The notes: a model not told the origin generated them from the letters alone. A DNA stretch of 64,000 nt from C7867-006 sp035438705 (GCA_035438705.1 DAORIV010000003.1:1-64000); one strand, 5' to 3'; counted from the first letter of the stretch, positions 54,620 to 63,783 are shown. Made by a program: numbers and translations.

Positions 54620-57600
54620 TTATCTCAGAATAGAGAAAGTGGTCTCTCCACCAATATCTGGAACGTTATACTTCTGTTTTTCTTCTGTATAAGAAATATC
54701 ATTAACTCCAGTTGGAGATTTAATCATTTCCAGGTGTTTATATATAATTCCCTGCTTGTCTGTACAAAAAACAATGTTTACTACATCACTAGGATTTAAT
54801 TTTTCTGTTTTCCTTGCATCTTGAATAGCTCGAATAATATCTCTAGCAACACCTTCTTCTATAAGTTCTGGGGTTAAGTTGGTATCAAGTTTCACCTCAT
54901 CACCAACCACTACCTCTTTTACATTAACCTCATCAGCTATGATACTTAGTAACTCCTCTGAAAAACTTTCCTTTATTATAAGTGTGTTTAATGGCTGTCT
55001 TACCTTGTGGCCAGACTTTTGTCTAAGCTCCAAAGCCAAAGTAACATTCTCTCTAACCTTACTCATACTATCTATCAAAGAAGAATCAGTATCTCCGCCA
55101 TTTGGCCAGAAGTCTAAATGCACACTTTCTTTTGATTCTGGATTCTTCATTTTTTGGTACACTTCTTCCGCAAAGAAAGGTGTAAATGGTGCCATATATT
55201 TTGAAAGTTCGATTAGTACAAAGGCTGTTGTTGCCAGTGCTTCATTTCTTTCTTCAGCATTCTCAGATTTAAATCTATCTCTTGAGCGTCTTACATACCA
55301 AGTAGAAAAATCGTTTACAAAATCCCTTATTGGCCTAGCAGATTCAAAAACTTGAAACTTCTCTAATGTTTTTGTTCCACCCTCAACCAACTCGTTTAGT
55401 CGTGACAAAATCCATTTATCCAAAACATTTTGACTTTTGTTATGTGGTAGTGTTTTGTCATCTTTGTACAACTCATAGAATGCAACAATGTTTAGAAGTG
55501 GGTTGAAAACTTTTTTAACTATTTCATCGACAGTTTTCTCATCAAAGTTTTTTGAATCCCCTGGCTGGTTAACCATATACATCCAAAGTCGTAGTGCATC
55601 TACTCCGTATTTATTCATAAGCTCCCAAGGATCAAGAATGTTTCCAACAGACTTAGACATTTTCTTTCCGTCTTTATCTAGAATATGCCCAAGACAAATT
55701 ACATTCTTAAATGCCCTACCCTTACCCATAAGTATTCCTATTGCATGTAATGTATAGAACCATCCACGAGTCTGATCTATTGCTTCAGAAATAAAGTCTG
55801 CTGGGTATGCAAGCTCATTTTTATTCCAAGGGAAATGATCTTGTGCAAAAGGCATCGAGCCAGAGTCAAACCAAACGTCCATAACTTCCCTAACCCTTTT
55901 AAGTGAGCTTCCTTTTTCATCAACAAGCTCAACACCATCTATATATGGCTTATGCAGATCAACTTCATATTCTGAATTGTGTGGTAGTGGAATAAAAGAA
56001 ATTTCGTGAACTTCTGCATTTCTTATAAACTCTTCTTTATCCTTTCCAAATAATGACGTTTCTACTCTGTTGTATCCTCTACTTGCAGATTCCAAAGCCC
56101 AAGCTGTGTGTTCGTGGGTCACAAAAAGTATCACTTCATTTGTATTTGTTTTATCTACATCATACAAAAGGTTTCCTGTTCTATTTTTAACATCAGACAA
56201 ATTTTCACCCTGCTCAGGCCTAATATCAAAAATATCCTCATCAGTTTTTATTAACTTATGATACTCATCTACCGACTGTCCTGACATAACCCCCAAGTCA
56301 TGTTCTCCAAGTCTATCATCGAAAGTGAGTTTATCCTCTGTTAGCCCAAGTACTTCTCTTATTATTTCTGCAGTTTCTGTAGTGCGCACAAAAGGAGAAG
56401 AGATTATTTTTGTAATACCTTTTTCTTTCAAAACTTTTGCCGACTCTTCTACTTGTTTCCTGCCTTTTTCAGTAAGGTGAAAATTGTCTTCTTTTTTACA
56501 ACTCAAAATATTTGCAACATTATGTTCACCTTCACCGTGTCGAACTAGGAAATATTTATTTCCATTAGTTTTTATATATTTCTTTAAATCATCCAAACCT
56601 CCTATTACTTTTATATTTCCTTCAGAATCTTGCCAAACTGGGAGTGGAGTTCCCCAATATCTCTCCCGAGAAATAGCCCAATCTTTTATTTCTCGAAGCC
56701 ACTCTCCAAAACGTCCTTCTTTTATGTGTGAAGGTTCCCAGACTATGTTTTCATTCTCTTTCACAAGTTCTTCACGAAGTTTTGACATAGCGATATACCA
56801 TGAATCCCTTGCATAATAGATAAGTGGAGTTTTACATCTCCAGCAGTGTGGATATGAGTGCTCGTATTTTTCTTTCTTAAATAGCAATCCTCTGTGAGCC
56901 AAATCTTTTATTATATCTACTGCGACTTCTTCATCTTTAACAAATCTGTTAGACAAAAAATCCATACCATCTAGAAAATTCCCATCATCTTTAACTAAGT
57001 GAAACTTAGGGAGACCGATTTGTGTTCCCAAAATAAAATCATCTTGTCCGTACATTACTGCTGTATGAACAATTCCTGTTCCATCGGTTGTGGTTACAAA
57101 ATCTGCAGAGTAAACCTTATACGCTTTTGCAAACGATTCTTTGTCTTTCTCCTCAAACTTCTGCACGAGGAATGGATACAGTGGTTCATACTCCATTCCA
57201 ACCATTTCACTACCCTTATGTTCGGCAATAATCTCATATTCACCCTGTATCACTGAAAGTCTTTCTTTTGCTAAAACTAAAATCTCGCTGCCATTTTCTG
57301 TAGCGATTTTTACTTCTACATATACCACATCCTTTCCAACAGCAAGACCTACATTTCCTGGAAGTGTCCAAGGTGTAGTTGTCCACGCAAGAAAATATCC
57401 ATTTTCAGTTCCTCTTATTTTAAACTTTGCAGTTACAGAAAGATCTTTATCATCTTGATAACCTTGTGCTAGTTCATGTGATGACAATGCTGTTCCACAA
57501 CGTGGACACCAAGGTAGGACTTTGTAGTCTTTATATAACAACCCTCTATCATTTACAGTTTTTACAATATTCCAAACAGACTCTATATAGCTTGTATCGA

Positions 57601-58048
57601 AAGTATAATATGCATCTTTTTTATCAACCCAGTAACCTATTCTATCTGTAAATTTTTCCCAGTCGCCAATGTATTCAAACACACTGTCTTTACACTGCTT
57701 ATTAAACTCTTCTACTCCATATTGTTCTATTTCTTTTTTAGATTTAAGACCAAGTTTTTTCTCAATCTGGAGCTCAACAGGAAGTCCATGTGTATCCCAA
57801 CCTGCCTTTCTTCTCACGTTAAAACCTTGCATCGTTTTGAAACGAGGAATGATGTCTTTAAAAACCCTAGACTCTAAGTGGTGTAGAGCTGGTTTAGCAT
57901 TTGCAGTTGGAGGACCTTCATAGAAAACAAACTTACCTTTTGGAGCATCTTTTTCCAATGTTTTTTTAAACACTTCTTTTTCTTGCCAGAATTTTAAAAC
58001 TTCTTCTTCTTTGAGTGCTGTTTGTGATTTTTGTGTTTCTGGATTCAT
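54620..58048 (-). CDS. ileS: Isoleucyl-tRNA synthetase with inserted histidine-phosphatase domain
   Basis: 1142 aa. Class I IleRS of the eukaryote-like type: HIGH region PPTANAKPALHHLES (47-61), zinc-type CPRC and HCWRCKTP, editing domain with AWTTTPWTLPGN and TDGTGIVHTA, DVWFDSGSMPFAQ (724-736), KMSKS (797-801) and the anticodon domain. Between residues ~496 and ~692 (DNA 55973-56563) lies a phosphoglycerate-mutase-like histidine phosphatase: FLVRHGEGEHN with the catalytic His504, SSPFVRTTETA, DRLGEHDLG and FVTHEHTAW. All catalytic residues appear present. The frame is continuous and IleRS motifs resume after it. Regulated by a T-box upstream. Confidence 0.95.
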   Translation of the reverse strand: MNPETQKSQTALKEEEVLKFWQEKEVFKKTLEKDAPKGKFVFYEGPPTANAKPALHHLESRVFKDIIPRFKTMQGFNVRRKAGWDTHGLPVELQIEKKLGLKSKKEIEQYGVEEFNKQCKDSVFEYIGDWEKFTDRIGYWVDKKDAYYTFDTSYIESVWNIVKTVNDRGLLYKDYKVLPWCPRCGTALSSHELAQGYQDDKDLSVTAKFKIRGTENGYFLAWTTTPWTLPGNVGLAVGKDVVYVEVKIATENGSEILVLAKERLSVIQGEYEIIAEHKGSEMVGMEYEPLYPFLVQKFEEKDKESFAKAYKVYSADFVTTTDGTGIVHTAVMYGQDDFILGTQIGLPKFHLVKDDGNFLDGMDFLSNRFVKDEEVAVDIIKDLAHRGLLFKKEKYEHSYPHCWRCKTPLIYYARDSWYIAMSKLREELVKENENIVWEPSHIKEGRFGEWLREIKDWAISRERYWGTPLPVWQDSEGNIKVIGGLDDLKKYIKTNGNKYFLVRHGEGEHNVANILSCKKEDNFHLTEKGRKQVEESAKVLKEKGITKIISSPFVRTTETAEIIREVLGLTEDKLTFDDRLGEHDLGVMSGQSVDEYHKLIKTDEDIFDIRPEQGENLSDVKNRTGNLLYDVDKTNTNEVILFVTHEHTAWALESASRGYNRVETSLFGKDKEEFIRNAEVHEISFIPLPHNSEYEVDLHKPYIDGVELVDEKGSSLKRVREVMDVWFDSGSMPFAQDHFPWNKNELAYPADFISEAIDQTRGWFYTLHAIGILMGKGRAFKNVICLGHILDKDGKKMSKSVGNILDPWELMNKYGVDALRLWMYMVNQPGDSKNFDEKTVDEIVKKVFNPLLNIVAFYELYKDDKTLPHNKSQNVLDKWILSRLNELVEGGTKTLEKFQVFESARPIRDFVNDFSTWYVRRSRDRFKSENAEERNEALATTAFVLIELSKYMAPFTPFFAEEVYQKMKNPESKESVHLDFWPNGGDTDSSLIDSMSKVRENVTLALELRQKSGHKVRQPLNTLIIKESFSEELLSIIADEVNVKEVVVGDEVKLDTNLTPELIEEGVARDIIRAIQDARKTEKLNPSDVVNIVFCTDKQGIIYKHLEMIKSPTGVNDISYTEEKQKYNVPDIGGETTFSILR

Positions 58049-58079
58049 AAATTATTTCTTTGCAATTTATTATTCTTTT

Positions 58080-58278
58080 AAAATTAAAATCCGTCCTAAC
58101 CAAACAAATAAAATTTGTTTAGCAAGGACGGATTTCATTCCGTGGTACCACCTTGTTTTATCTGCCGATTAGGCAGAACTCTTACTGCTATAACGGGCTT
58201 ACCCGTCAGGTTCTACTTTTCATGTATCAGATGAATTTCTTCCTGAAACTTGAGGTTGATTAGTCCTCTTTACGTTTG
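58080..58278 (-). promoter_or_regulatory. T-box riboswitch of ileS
   Basis: Minus-strand leader with the T-box signature AAGGTGGTACCACGG (58142-58156) in an antiterminator CAAGG..ACGGA/TCCGTCCTTG, competing with terminator AAATCCGTCC...GGACGGATTTTAATTTT (58085-58135). The UGGU in the bulge can pair with the ACCA end of a tRNA with discriminator A, as in the tRNA-Ile of this window. Stem I is short and I cannot assign the specifier codon with certainty. An extended -10 box TGTTATAGT lies just upstream (about 58286-58294). Confidence 0.85.
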
Positions 58279-58297
58279 TAAAGATACTATAACATAT

Positions 58298-59974
58298 TTA
58301 CATTTTTTCTGGAACTTTGATGCCAAGTAAATGTAGCCCCCCTATCATCCAATGCAAGAAAGTCCTTGTAATTGCCAAACGATATGGTGAAGTAACATCA
58401 TTTTCATCTATTATTTTTCCACTTGCATAGAAACTATTAAACTCTGCTGCAAGTTCTGTGAGGTAAGTGGTTATATAATGAGGAGCAAACTCTTTTCCAG
58501 ATCTCTCTACCACATCAAAAAACCTATCCAACATTCTTTCTAGATTAGTAGTTTGCCAACCTTCTGGCTTATCTCCAGAAATCTCTACAATATCTTCAGC
58601 CTTTTTTAATATTGAATTCGCTCTAACAGCTGAATACTGAAGATATGGACCCGAATCACCATCAAATGAAATAGACTTATCAAAATCAAAAATAATATCA
58701 CCTCCTATTGCCTGTCGCAGTATAGTGTATTTTATAGCCCCAAGCCCTATTGTTTCAGCGATTACACCCCTTTCACTTTCTGGAATATCACCGTCTTTCA
58801 TTTTTTCTAAAACTTTTTCAGTAACTTGATTAATCAAAGCAGTGGCTGTAATAACATTTCCTGTTCTTGAAGACATCTTTCCTTCTGGAAGCTTGAGCAT
58901 GCCATGAGAAATATGTTTTGTTTTTATAGCGAGTTCTGGGAAAACTAGCGACATAGCTTTAAGAAGAACTTTGAAATACTCATTTATCTCATTGCCAGTA
59001 ATCACTATTGAAGTGTCATATTGATATGTATCGTATTTCAGTTTTGCCAAGCCAAGTTCTTTTGCTTCATATGTAGGCAAACCTTCTTTGTTTACAAAAA
59101 CTCTAGTATGAAGTTTCTTGTCGTGATTTTCCCCTTTGAAAACAACAGCCCCGTCACTTTCTTCAAAAACTTCACCTACATTTTTCAAAACAGTCTCCTT
59201 TCCAAAATCTGCTACTTCACTTTCGAAAAAGTAGTGATCAAACTTAGTACCCAGAATTTTATACATTACTTCAAAATAAAGAAGTGATTTCTGTCTACCA
59301 GTTTCATACAACTCATTTATTTCTTCATCCGAATGGTCGTATATCTTTTTATTTATTTCTATAATTTCTATTTTTGCCTCCTCATCTTCCTCGTATGCTT
59401 TATGTCCCTCAGCATATGCCTGCATCAAGTCTGTACCTTTTTTCATAGCCCAAACAGCTTTGGCGACATGAAGACCAACATCTCCTTGATAGTTTGCCCT
59501 TTGTATTTCAGCACCATTTTTCTCAAGTATTCGTGAAATAGATTCACCAATAACATTTGGCATAAGGTGTCCAATATGAAACTCCTTGAATGGATTAGGA
59601 TCTGTATACTCTATAATTATTTTTTGACCAGAAAATATTAAATTTTCAGTTTTTCCATTTTTAAGTTCTTGCAATCTTTTTGCATAATAGTCTGGTGTTA
59701 AAAAGAAATTTAAAAACCCTGGTTTAGCCACTTCAATTTTTAAAATATTCTCCAGTTCTTTTGCTCTTATTTTGTCCTTACTTTCTAATTCTTTTTTGAT
59801 TTCTTCTGCTAAATCAACTGGATTTTTCCCTAATTCTTTTGCATGAACCATAGCAACTGAAGTAGTATAATCCCCTTTATCCAAATACACCGAAGAAACA
59901 ACGGACACATTCAAATCCTTTGCTCCAAGATCAATTAATATTTTTTCTATTTCTTTTTGTAATATTTCTTTCAT
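58298..59974 (-). CDS. argS: Arginyl-tRNA synthetase
   Basis: 558 aa class I enzyme. N-terminal additional domain (Add-1), HIGH in NPFKEFHIGHLMPN, KMSSRTGNVI as the KMSKS equivalent, and a DALR-type anticodon domain ending GLHLLGIKVPEKM. Start codon overlaps the MazG-like stop (TAATG), indicating coupling. Confidence 0.97.
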   Translation of the reverse strand: MKEILQKEIEKILIDLGAKDLNVSVVSSVYLDKGDYTTSVAMVHAKELGKNPVDLAEEIKKELESKDKIRAKELENILKIEVAKPGFLNFFLTPDYYAKRLQELKNGKTENLIFSGQKIIIEYTDPNPFKEFHIGHLMPNVIGESISRILEKNGAEIQRANYQGDVGLHVAKAVWAMKKGTDLMQAYAEGHKAYEEDEEAKIEIIEINKKIYDHSDEEINELYETGRQKSLLYFEVMYKILGTKFDHYFFESEVADFGKETVLKNVGEVFEESDGAVVFKGENHDKKLHTRVFVNKEGLPTYEAKELGLAKLKYDTYQYDTSIVITGNEINEYFKVLLKAMSLVFPELAIKTKHISHGMLKLPEGKMSSRTGNVITATALINQVTEKVLEKMKDGDIPESERGVIAETIGLGAIKYTILRQAIGGDIIFDFDKSISFDGDSGPYLQYSAVRANSILKKAEDIVEISGDKPEGWQTTNLERMLDRFFDVVERSGKEFAPHYITTYLTELAAEFNSFYASGKIIDENDVTSPYRLAITRTFLHWMIGGLHLLGIKVPEKM

Positions 59975-60306
59975 TATCTATTGTCTCCAATACCCTTAAT
60001 AACTCCTCTTTTGTTTCTAGATGCTAATTTTTCAATATTTGCCTTAGCTATATCATCAAAATTATAACCTAAATCTTTTGCTAAAACTGATAAATACCAC
60101 AATACATCACCTAGTTCAAACTTCAAAGCTTCCTTCCTCTCTTTTGTCATCTTTTCAGTTCCATCATCACCCCTAAGCCATTTCTTAATTTTACCTATAA
60201 CTTCCCCAGTCTCATCAGCCAATCCTAATGCAGGATAAACCACCTTATATTGTTTTGGATATTTTGCTGTTTTTAAAGCATTTTTCTGATATTCATTGAA
60301 TTGCAT
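59974..60306 (-). CDS. MazG-like nucleotide pyrophosphohydrolase
   Basis: 110 aa from MQFNEYQKNAL (60306); the longer reading from 60402 crosses the tmk terminator hairpin. All-alpha NTP pyrophosphatase fold with GLADETGEVIGKIKKWLRGD and ALKFELGDVLWYLSVLA, i.e. the EExxE/ExxD metal sites. Removes damaged or surplus (d)NTPs. First gene of mazG-argS; its neighbour upstream is tmk of the dTTP cluster. Confidence 0.85.
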   Translation of the reverse strand: MQFNEYQKNALKTAKYPKQYKVVYPALGLADETGEVIGKIKKWLRGDDGTEKMTKERKEALKFELGDVLWYLSVLAKDLGYNFDDIAKANIEKLASRNKRGVIKGIGDNR

Positions 60307-60345
60307 ATGCAAATAATAACATTGACCTCTTTGTTTATAAAGCGA

Positions 60346-60373
60346 AGCGCGGTGGTAATCATACCACCGCGCA
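60346..60373 (-). terminator. tmk terminator
   Basis: GCGCGGTGGTA-TGAT-TACCACCGCGC, 11-bp GC-rich stem right after the tmk stop. The following tract TTCGCTTT is a weak T-tract. Confidence 0.75.
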
Positions 60374-60379
60374 AAAGAG

Positions 60380-60982
60380 TTAGTTATCAAGAGCATGGCC
60401 AAGTGCCACCAATGCTACTGAAATCATTCTCTCTTCAGGAACATCGGCATCAACCTGAATAGAAACAATTCCTTCTCTCGAAAAGAACTTATCGTAGAAA
60501 ACACGAGTCATTCGTCTGTCTTCTTCACTTCTACGATCAAAATGGTTTTCACCTCCACGTGCTTTTAATCTACGAGTTGCTTCTGCTGGTGAAACCTTGA
60601 AATCAAGATAGATACAAGGAACACCTCTAAGACAGACTTCTCTTGTGTGCCAGAAAAGTTCCTCGAGGTCTGGGTTTTTCCCGATTTGATATGCATAAGT
60701 TGAAGCATCAAATCTATCTGAGATAACTACTTGACCCGCAGTAATTGCTGGTCGAATAATTTTCGCTACATTCTCTGCGCGAGAGGCCCAGAAAAGATTG
60801 AACATAGTCAGAGGATCTGCTTGTTCTGCATCGTCTGACAAAACCAGCTCTCTAACTTTCTGACTCAACCCCAAACCACCAGGTTCACGAGAAAAAATAA
60901 AGTCAGGTCTTGCTGACTTAAGATGGTTTATGAAGGTAGTTTTACCACAACCATCCAATCCTTCAAGGAATACTGCTTTCAT
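60380..60982 (-). CDS. tmk: Thymidylate kinase
   Basis: 200 aa. P-loop FLEGLDGCGKTTF, SREPGG motif, DRFDASTYAYQIG (DR(Y/F) motif) and a LID region with RGGENHFDRRSEEDRR. Phosphorylates dTMP to dTDP. SD TGGAGG 7 nt from the ATG; promoter on the minus strand TTACAA (61023-61028), 16 bp, TATTCT (61001-61006). GC-richer than host genes, own terminator: a cassette gene. Divergent from thyX, the previous step of the pathway. Confidence 0.94.
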   Translation of the reverse strand: MKAVFLEGLDGCGKTTFINHLKSARPDFIFSREPGGLGLSQKVRELVLSDDAEQADPLTMFNLFWASRAENVAKIIRPAITAGQVVISDRFDASTYAYQIGKNPDLEELFWHTREVCLRGVPCIYLDFKVSPAEATRRLKARGGENHFDRRSEEDRRMTRVFYDKFFSREGIVSIQVDADVPEERMISVALVALGHALDN

Positions 60983-61030
60983 ACGAAACCTCCAGTAAAA
61001 AGAATATCACTTAGTAAATAAATTGTAAGA

Positions 61031-61059
61031 TTGACCTACACCTAGATAAAAGGTAGAAA
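61031..61059 (+). promoter_or_regulatory. thyX promoter
   Basis: TTGACC, 17-bp spacer, TAGAAA, ahead of a ~46-nt leader with an AAGGAG SD. Divergent and nearly abutting the tmk promoter (-35 boxes 2 bp apart). Confidence 0.6.
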
Positions 61060-61111
61060 TATACCAGAACTTTGTGTGGATTCCTCCACCAAAAACAAGG
61101 AGCTCTTTTAC

Positions 61112-61933
61112 ATGAGTAATGTAGACATTAAGATTTTCAACATCGCAAGAACTGAAGTTGATCGAGAAGAAGTTCGAAGGTGGCTCGACCATGTTGGAGC
61201 AAATGGATACGAAATCCCAGATGAAGCAACTGCTTCGAGTCCAGCCCTCCTCATCGCTCTGGCAGCCAAGCGCTGCTATATGAGCTTTGAGCCTGGTCTC
61301 AATCCCAATGTGACAAAAGTCCGAAGGGATATGGTCGCGTACTTCGACAACATCCTGTTGTCGCGACATGGATCAGTCCTCGAACACGCAGTTTACTCGT
61401 TTGCAATCGAAGGGATCAGCCGAGTTTTCACTGCTGAGATGAACCGCCATCGAGCTGGCTGGGCAATCTCGGAAGGAAGTCTCCGCTACATTCGTTTCGA
61501 CAAGGATATCCCTTGGTGGTTGCCGACATCACTGCAACCCAATGAAAAAGACGACCCGGATCTCGCTCTGAGAAAAGCGAGGTCGGTTGAAATCTTCCGT
61601 CGTGCATTTGGTCACCAGGAAGAATGTTACGCTGAACTCTTGCAAGTCTGGGACATGGATGCCAGTCACCACAACTTCCACTACAAAAAAGTTGTGACTT
61701 CATGCCTGCGAAGAATTGTGGGGCTTGGTGTTGCAACAGGAGGTGTTTGGACTGGAAACATGCGTGCACTCAGACACGTCATTGCCATGCGTGCAACTGA
61801 AGCAGCAGAAGAAGAGATCTTCTATGTGTTCGACCAGATCGCAAGGATGATGGTTGCAAAAGAACCTCTCATCTTTAACGACTTCAAGACCGACGAAAAC
61901 GGTTTCTGGACTCCCGAACACTGGAAGGTGTAA
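61112..61933 (+). CDS. thyX: Flavin-dependent thymidylate synthase
   Basis: 273 aa from the ATG at 61112, 9 nt behind AAGGAG; the ATG at 61076 would place that SD inside the gene. ThyX signature MNRHRAGWAISEGSLRY (RHR at 112-114): compared with the usual RHRx7S there is one extra residue before the E-x-S-x-R-Y part. RHGSVLEHAVYSF is the other conserved motif. Makes dTMP from dUMP with FADH2 and methylene-THF. Distinctly GC-rich, own terminator; probably acquired. Confidence 0.93.
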   Translation: MSNVDIKIFNIARTEVDREEVRRWLDHVGANGYEIPDEATASSPALLIALAAKRCYMSFEPGLNPNVTKVRRDMVAYFDNILLSRHGSVLEHAVYSFAIEGISRVFTAEMNRHRAGWAISEGSLRYIRFDKDIPWWLPTSLQPNEKDDPDLALRKARSVEIFRRAFGHQEECYAELLQVWDMDASHHNFHYKKVVTSCLRRIVGLGVATGGVWTGNMRALRHVIAMRATEAAEEEIFYVFDQIARMMVAKEPLIFNDFKTDENGFWTPEHWKV

Positions 61934-61982
61934 CAAGAAAAACCCGCGTGCAGTCATTGACTGCTCGCGGGTTCGTTTTTTA
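61934..61982. terminator. Shared terminator of thyX and dcd
   Basis: AACCCGCG/CGCGGGTT with inner GCAGT/ACTGC, T-run on the plus strand (TTCGTTTTTT) and an AAAAA/TTTTT run on the other. Confidence 0.88.
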
Positions 61983-63083
61983 TTCCCATTCCTTGAATTG
62001 TTTACCGAGTTTTGGACCATTCTGACGTCCATACGTCGGAGACTTTTCATCGTAATGAGCATCCGGAACACCAAAGACTTTTTCATAGCGAACTTTTGCT
62101 ATGGGCTGTCCATCTTGAATGATGATTCCGTTATCGAAAGAACGAACTTCCAAAGTCAGGGTGCGACCAAAAGTGCTAACCTGTTGAGTTACTCCCCAAC
62201 CCGGATCGATGAATCCTGCATAATGAGAACGCAAGTCCCCACTACGCTCGTCCATCGGCACCATCTCACAAGTGAGATGTGGTGGAACTACCACATGTTC
62301 CTTTGTTGAAAGGATGTAGAAAGTACCAGTATTAAGTGTGAGTGACCTGTTGAAAACAGTGATGGGCCTGAAGTAATACTTCGGATCATAGTGACTCCGA
62401 AGAGAAAGATCAATCGGATCCCCTCCCTCAATCGCTTCAAAACCAGGATTTTGAAATCCAAGTCCAAGCGAAAGAAGAATTGATCCGTCTCTATCTGAAT
62501 GTCTTTGATCTTCGTATTTGGCTTGTTCTCCGTCACAATCAAAGATCAAACCATTGAAGTTCATTCGCAAATCCCATTCATCAAAACGGGTATCTGCTGT
62601 GAAAAACCTGATTTGATTCAAAGACAAACCCGGAGAAACAATCACTGGAAAAGTCTTAGGAACCACAAGAATCCAGAGGTTTCCAGAGTACGCCTGCTCT
62701 ACTGCATCGTAACGAGAACAGCTATCCACAAGCAAACGCACATGCATATCGACCCGACCACTTGAAGACTTCGGATTACAATATGCATACACACCTTCAG
62801 GCAACTTTGAAACGGCCTCATTTAGTGGCAGAACATAACAGCAACCTCTTTCAAGGAGAATCTTTTCTCCTGTTAGTTTGGTACTCCCAACACGTCTCAA
62901 TGCACTGAAAACTGATTCACCAATTGCAGGAAGAAAAGCTCCCCGTACACGAAACACTTCACCTGTTACGGTGAGATCCAAGGAGCTAGGCCGAACACTG
63001 TCGATGTTTGTTACACCACTCAAGAATCCACTATTAATCAGATACTGAATCTTGTGATCAGGTAATGCTCCACCTTGTCTCAT
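61980..63083 (-). CDS. dcd: Long-form dCTP deaminase (DCD family)
   Basis: 367 aa. Two dUTPase/Dcd-like folds in tandem: N-terminal half with RPSSLDLTVTGEV and NPKSSSGRVDMHVRLLVDS, C-terminal half with HYAGFIDPGWGVTQQ. This matches the long 2'-deoxycytidine 5'-triphosphate deaminase family (PF06559 type) rather than the ~190-aa Dcd of E. coli. Supplies dUTP or dUMP for ThyX. SD TAGGAGGG 5 nt from the ATG, GC-rich, shared terminator with thyX. The exact product (dUTP or dUMP) cannot be told from sequence. Confidence 0.88.
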   Translation of the reverse strand: MRQGGALPDHKIQYLINSGFLSGVTNIDSVRPSSLDLTVTGEVFRVRGAFLPAIGESVFSALRRVGSTKLTGEKILLERGCCYVLPLNEAVSKLPEGVYAYCNPKSSSGRVDMHVRLLVDSCSRYDAVEQAYSGNLWILVVPKTFPVIVSPGLSLNQIRFFTADTRFDEWDLRMNFNGLIFDCDGEQAKYEDQRHSDRDGSILLSLGLGFQNPGFEAIEGGDPIDLSLRSHYDPKYYFRPITVFNRSLTLNTGTFYILSTKEHVVVPPHLTCEMVPMDERSGDLRSHYAGFIDPGWGVTQQVSTFGRTLTLEVRSFDNGIIIQDGQPIAKVRYEKVFGVPDAHYDEKSPTYGRQNGPKLGKQFKEWE

Positions 63084-63130
63084 GAACCCTCCTAAAAGTT
63101 TCTCGTGCTACTCTAACATAAGCATTATCA

Positions 63131-63166
63131 ATAAAAAAGACCATCAAATGATGGTCTTTTTTTATT
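63131..63166 (-). terminator. rplK terminator
   Basis: AAAAAAGACCATCA-AAT-GATGGTCTTTTTTT. Confidence 0.88.
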
Positions 63167-63190
63167 ATTTTAAAATTTATTTATATTCTC

Positions 63191-63613
63191 TTATTTCACA
63201 TCCACGCCCATACTTCTAGCTGAACCTGCGATAATCTTCATCGCTGCCTCAACATCGTTAGCGTTAAGATCTGCCATTTTCTTTTCTGCGATTTCTTGAA
63301 GTTGAGCTTTTGAAAGAGTTCCTACTTTTGAAACTGCATTTTTACCTGATCCTTTTTCTTTTCCGATAGCTTTTAGAATAAGAGCTGATGCTGGAGAAGT
63401 TTTAAGTACGAAAGTGAAAGTTCTATCTTCATAAACAGACACTTCTACAGGCACAGTTTCACCGATCATTTTCTGTGTAGCATCGTTGAATTGCTTTACA
63501 AATTCACCAATATTAACACCCGCCTGTCCAAGTGCTGGTCCCAAAGGTGGAGCTGGTGTAGCTTTACCTCCTATCGCCAAAAGCTTTAGTTTTTTTGTTA
63601 CTTTTTTTGCCAT
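63191..63613 (-). CDS. rplK: Ribosomal protein L11
   Basis: 140 aa. N-terminal domain with GGKATPAPPLGPALGQAGVN and C-terminal rRNA-binding domain with AMKIIAGSARSMG. Base of the GTPase centre. Follows nusG as usual, but rplA does not follow; a terminator ends the unit. No SD. Confidence 0.98.
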   Translation of the reverse strand: MAKKVTKKLKLLAIGGKATPAPPLGPALGQAGVNIGEFVKQFNDATQKMIGETVPVEVSVYEDRTFTFVLKTSPASALILKAIGKEKGSGKNAVSKVGTLSKAQLQEIAEKKMADLNANDVEAAMKIIAGSARSMGVDVK

Positions 63614-63624
63614 AATTTTAGTTC

Positions 63625-63783
63625 AAATACATTACTATAAATACCCTATTTTTGCAAACTTCATAAAGTTTCAAATTCAGATGAAATCCGAGGCAGACAA
63701 GGAATTTTATTGGAGCCGTACAAATAGTACGGTGACAATCAAATTGCCGAAGTCCAACAAAGGAGTTAGCTGAATTTGAGACT
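63625..63783 (-). promoter_or_regulatory. nusG-rplK intergenic leader structure
   Basis: Minus strand: TCAAATTCAG (63771-63780) pairs with CTGAATTTGA (63672-63681), enclosing a CCGTACTATTTGTACGG hairpin (about 63717-63733) and a C-rich hairpin. Possibly an L11 autoregulatory site; not matched to a known leader. Confidence 0.4.

Noticed and set aside
61007..62309. Several long ORFs opposite thyX and dcd
   Set aside because: GC-richer coding DNA creates open shadow frames; they lack SD sites and the ThyX and Dcd motifs prove the other frames.
63690..63740. Homology between the rplK leader hairpin and the 46001-46060 hairpin (both have GTACAA.TAGTAC)
   Set aside because: Only the short apical hairpin is similar and the surrounding stems do not align; probably chance.
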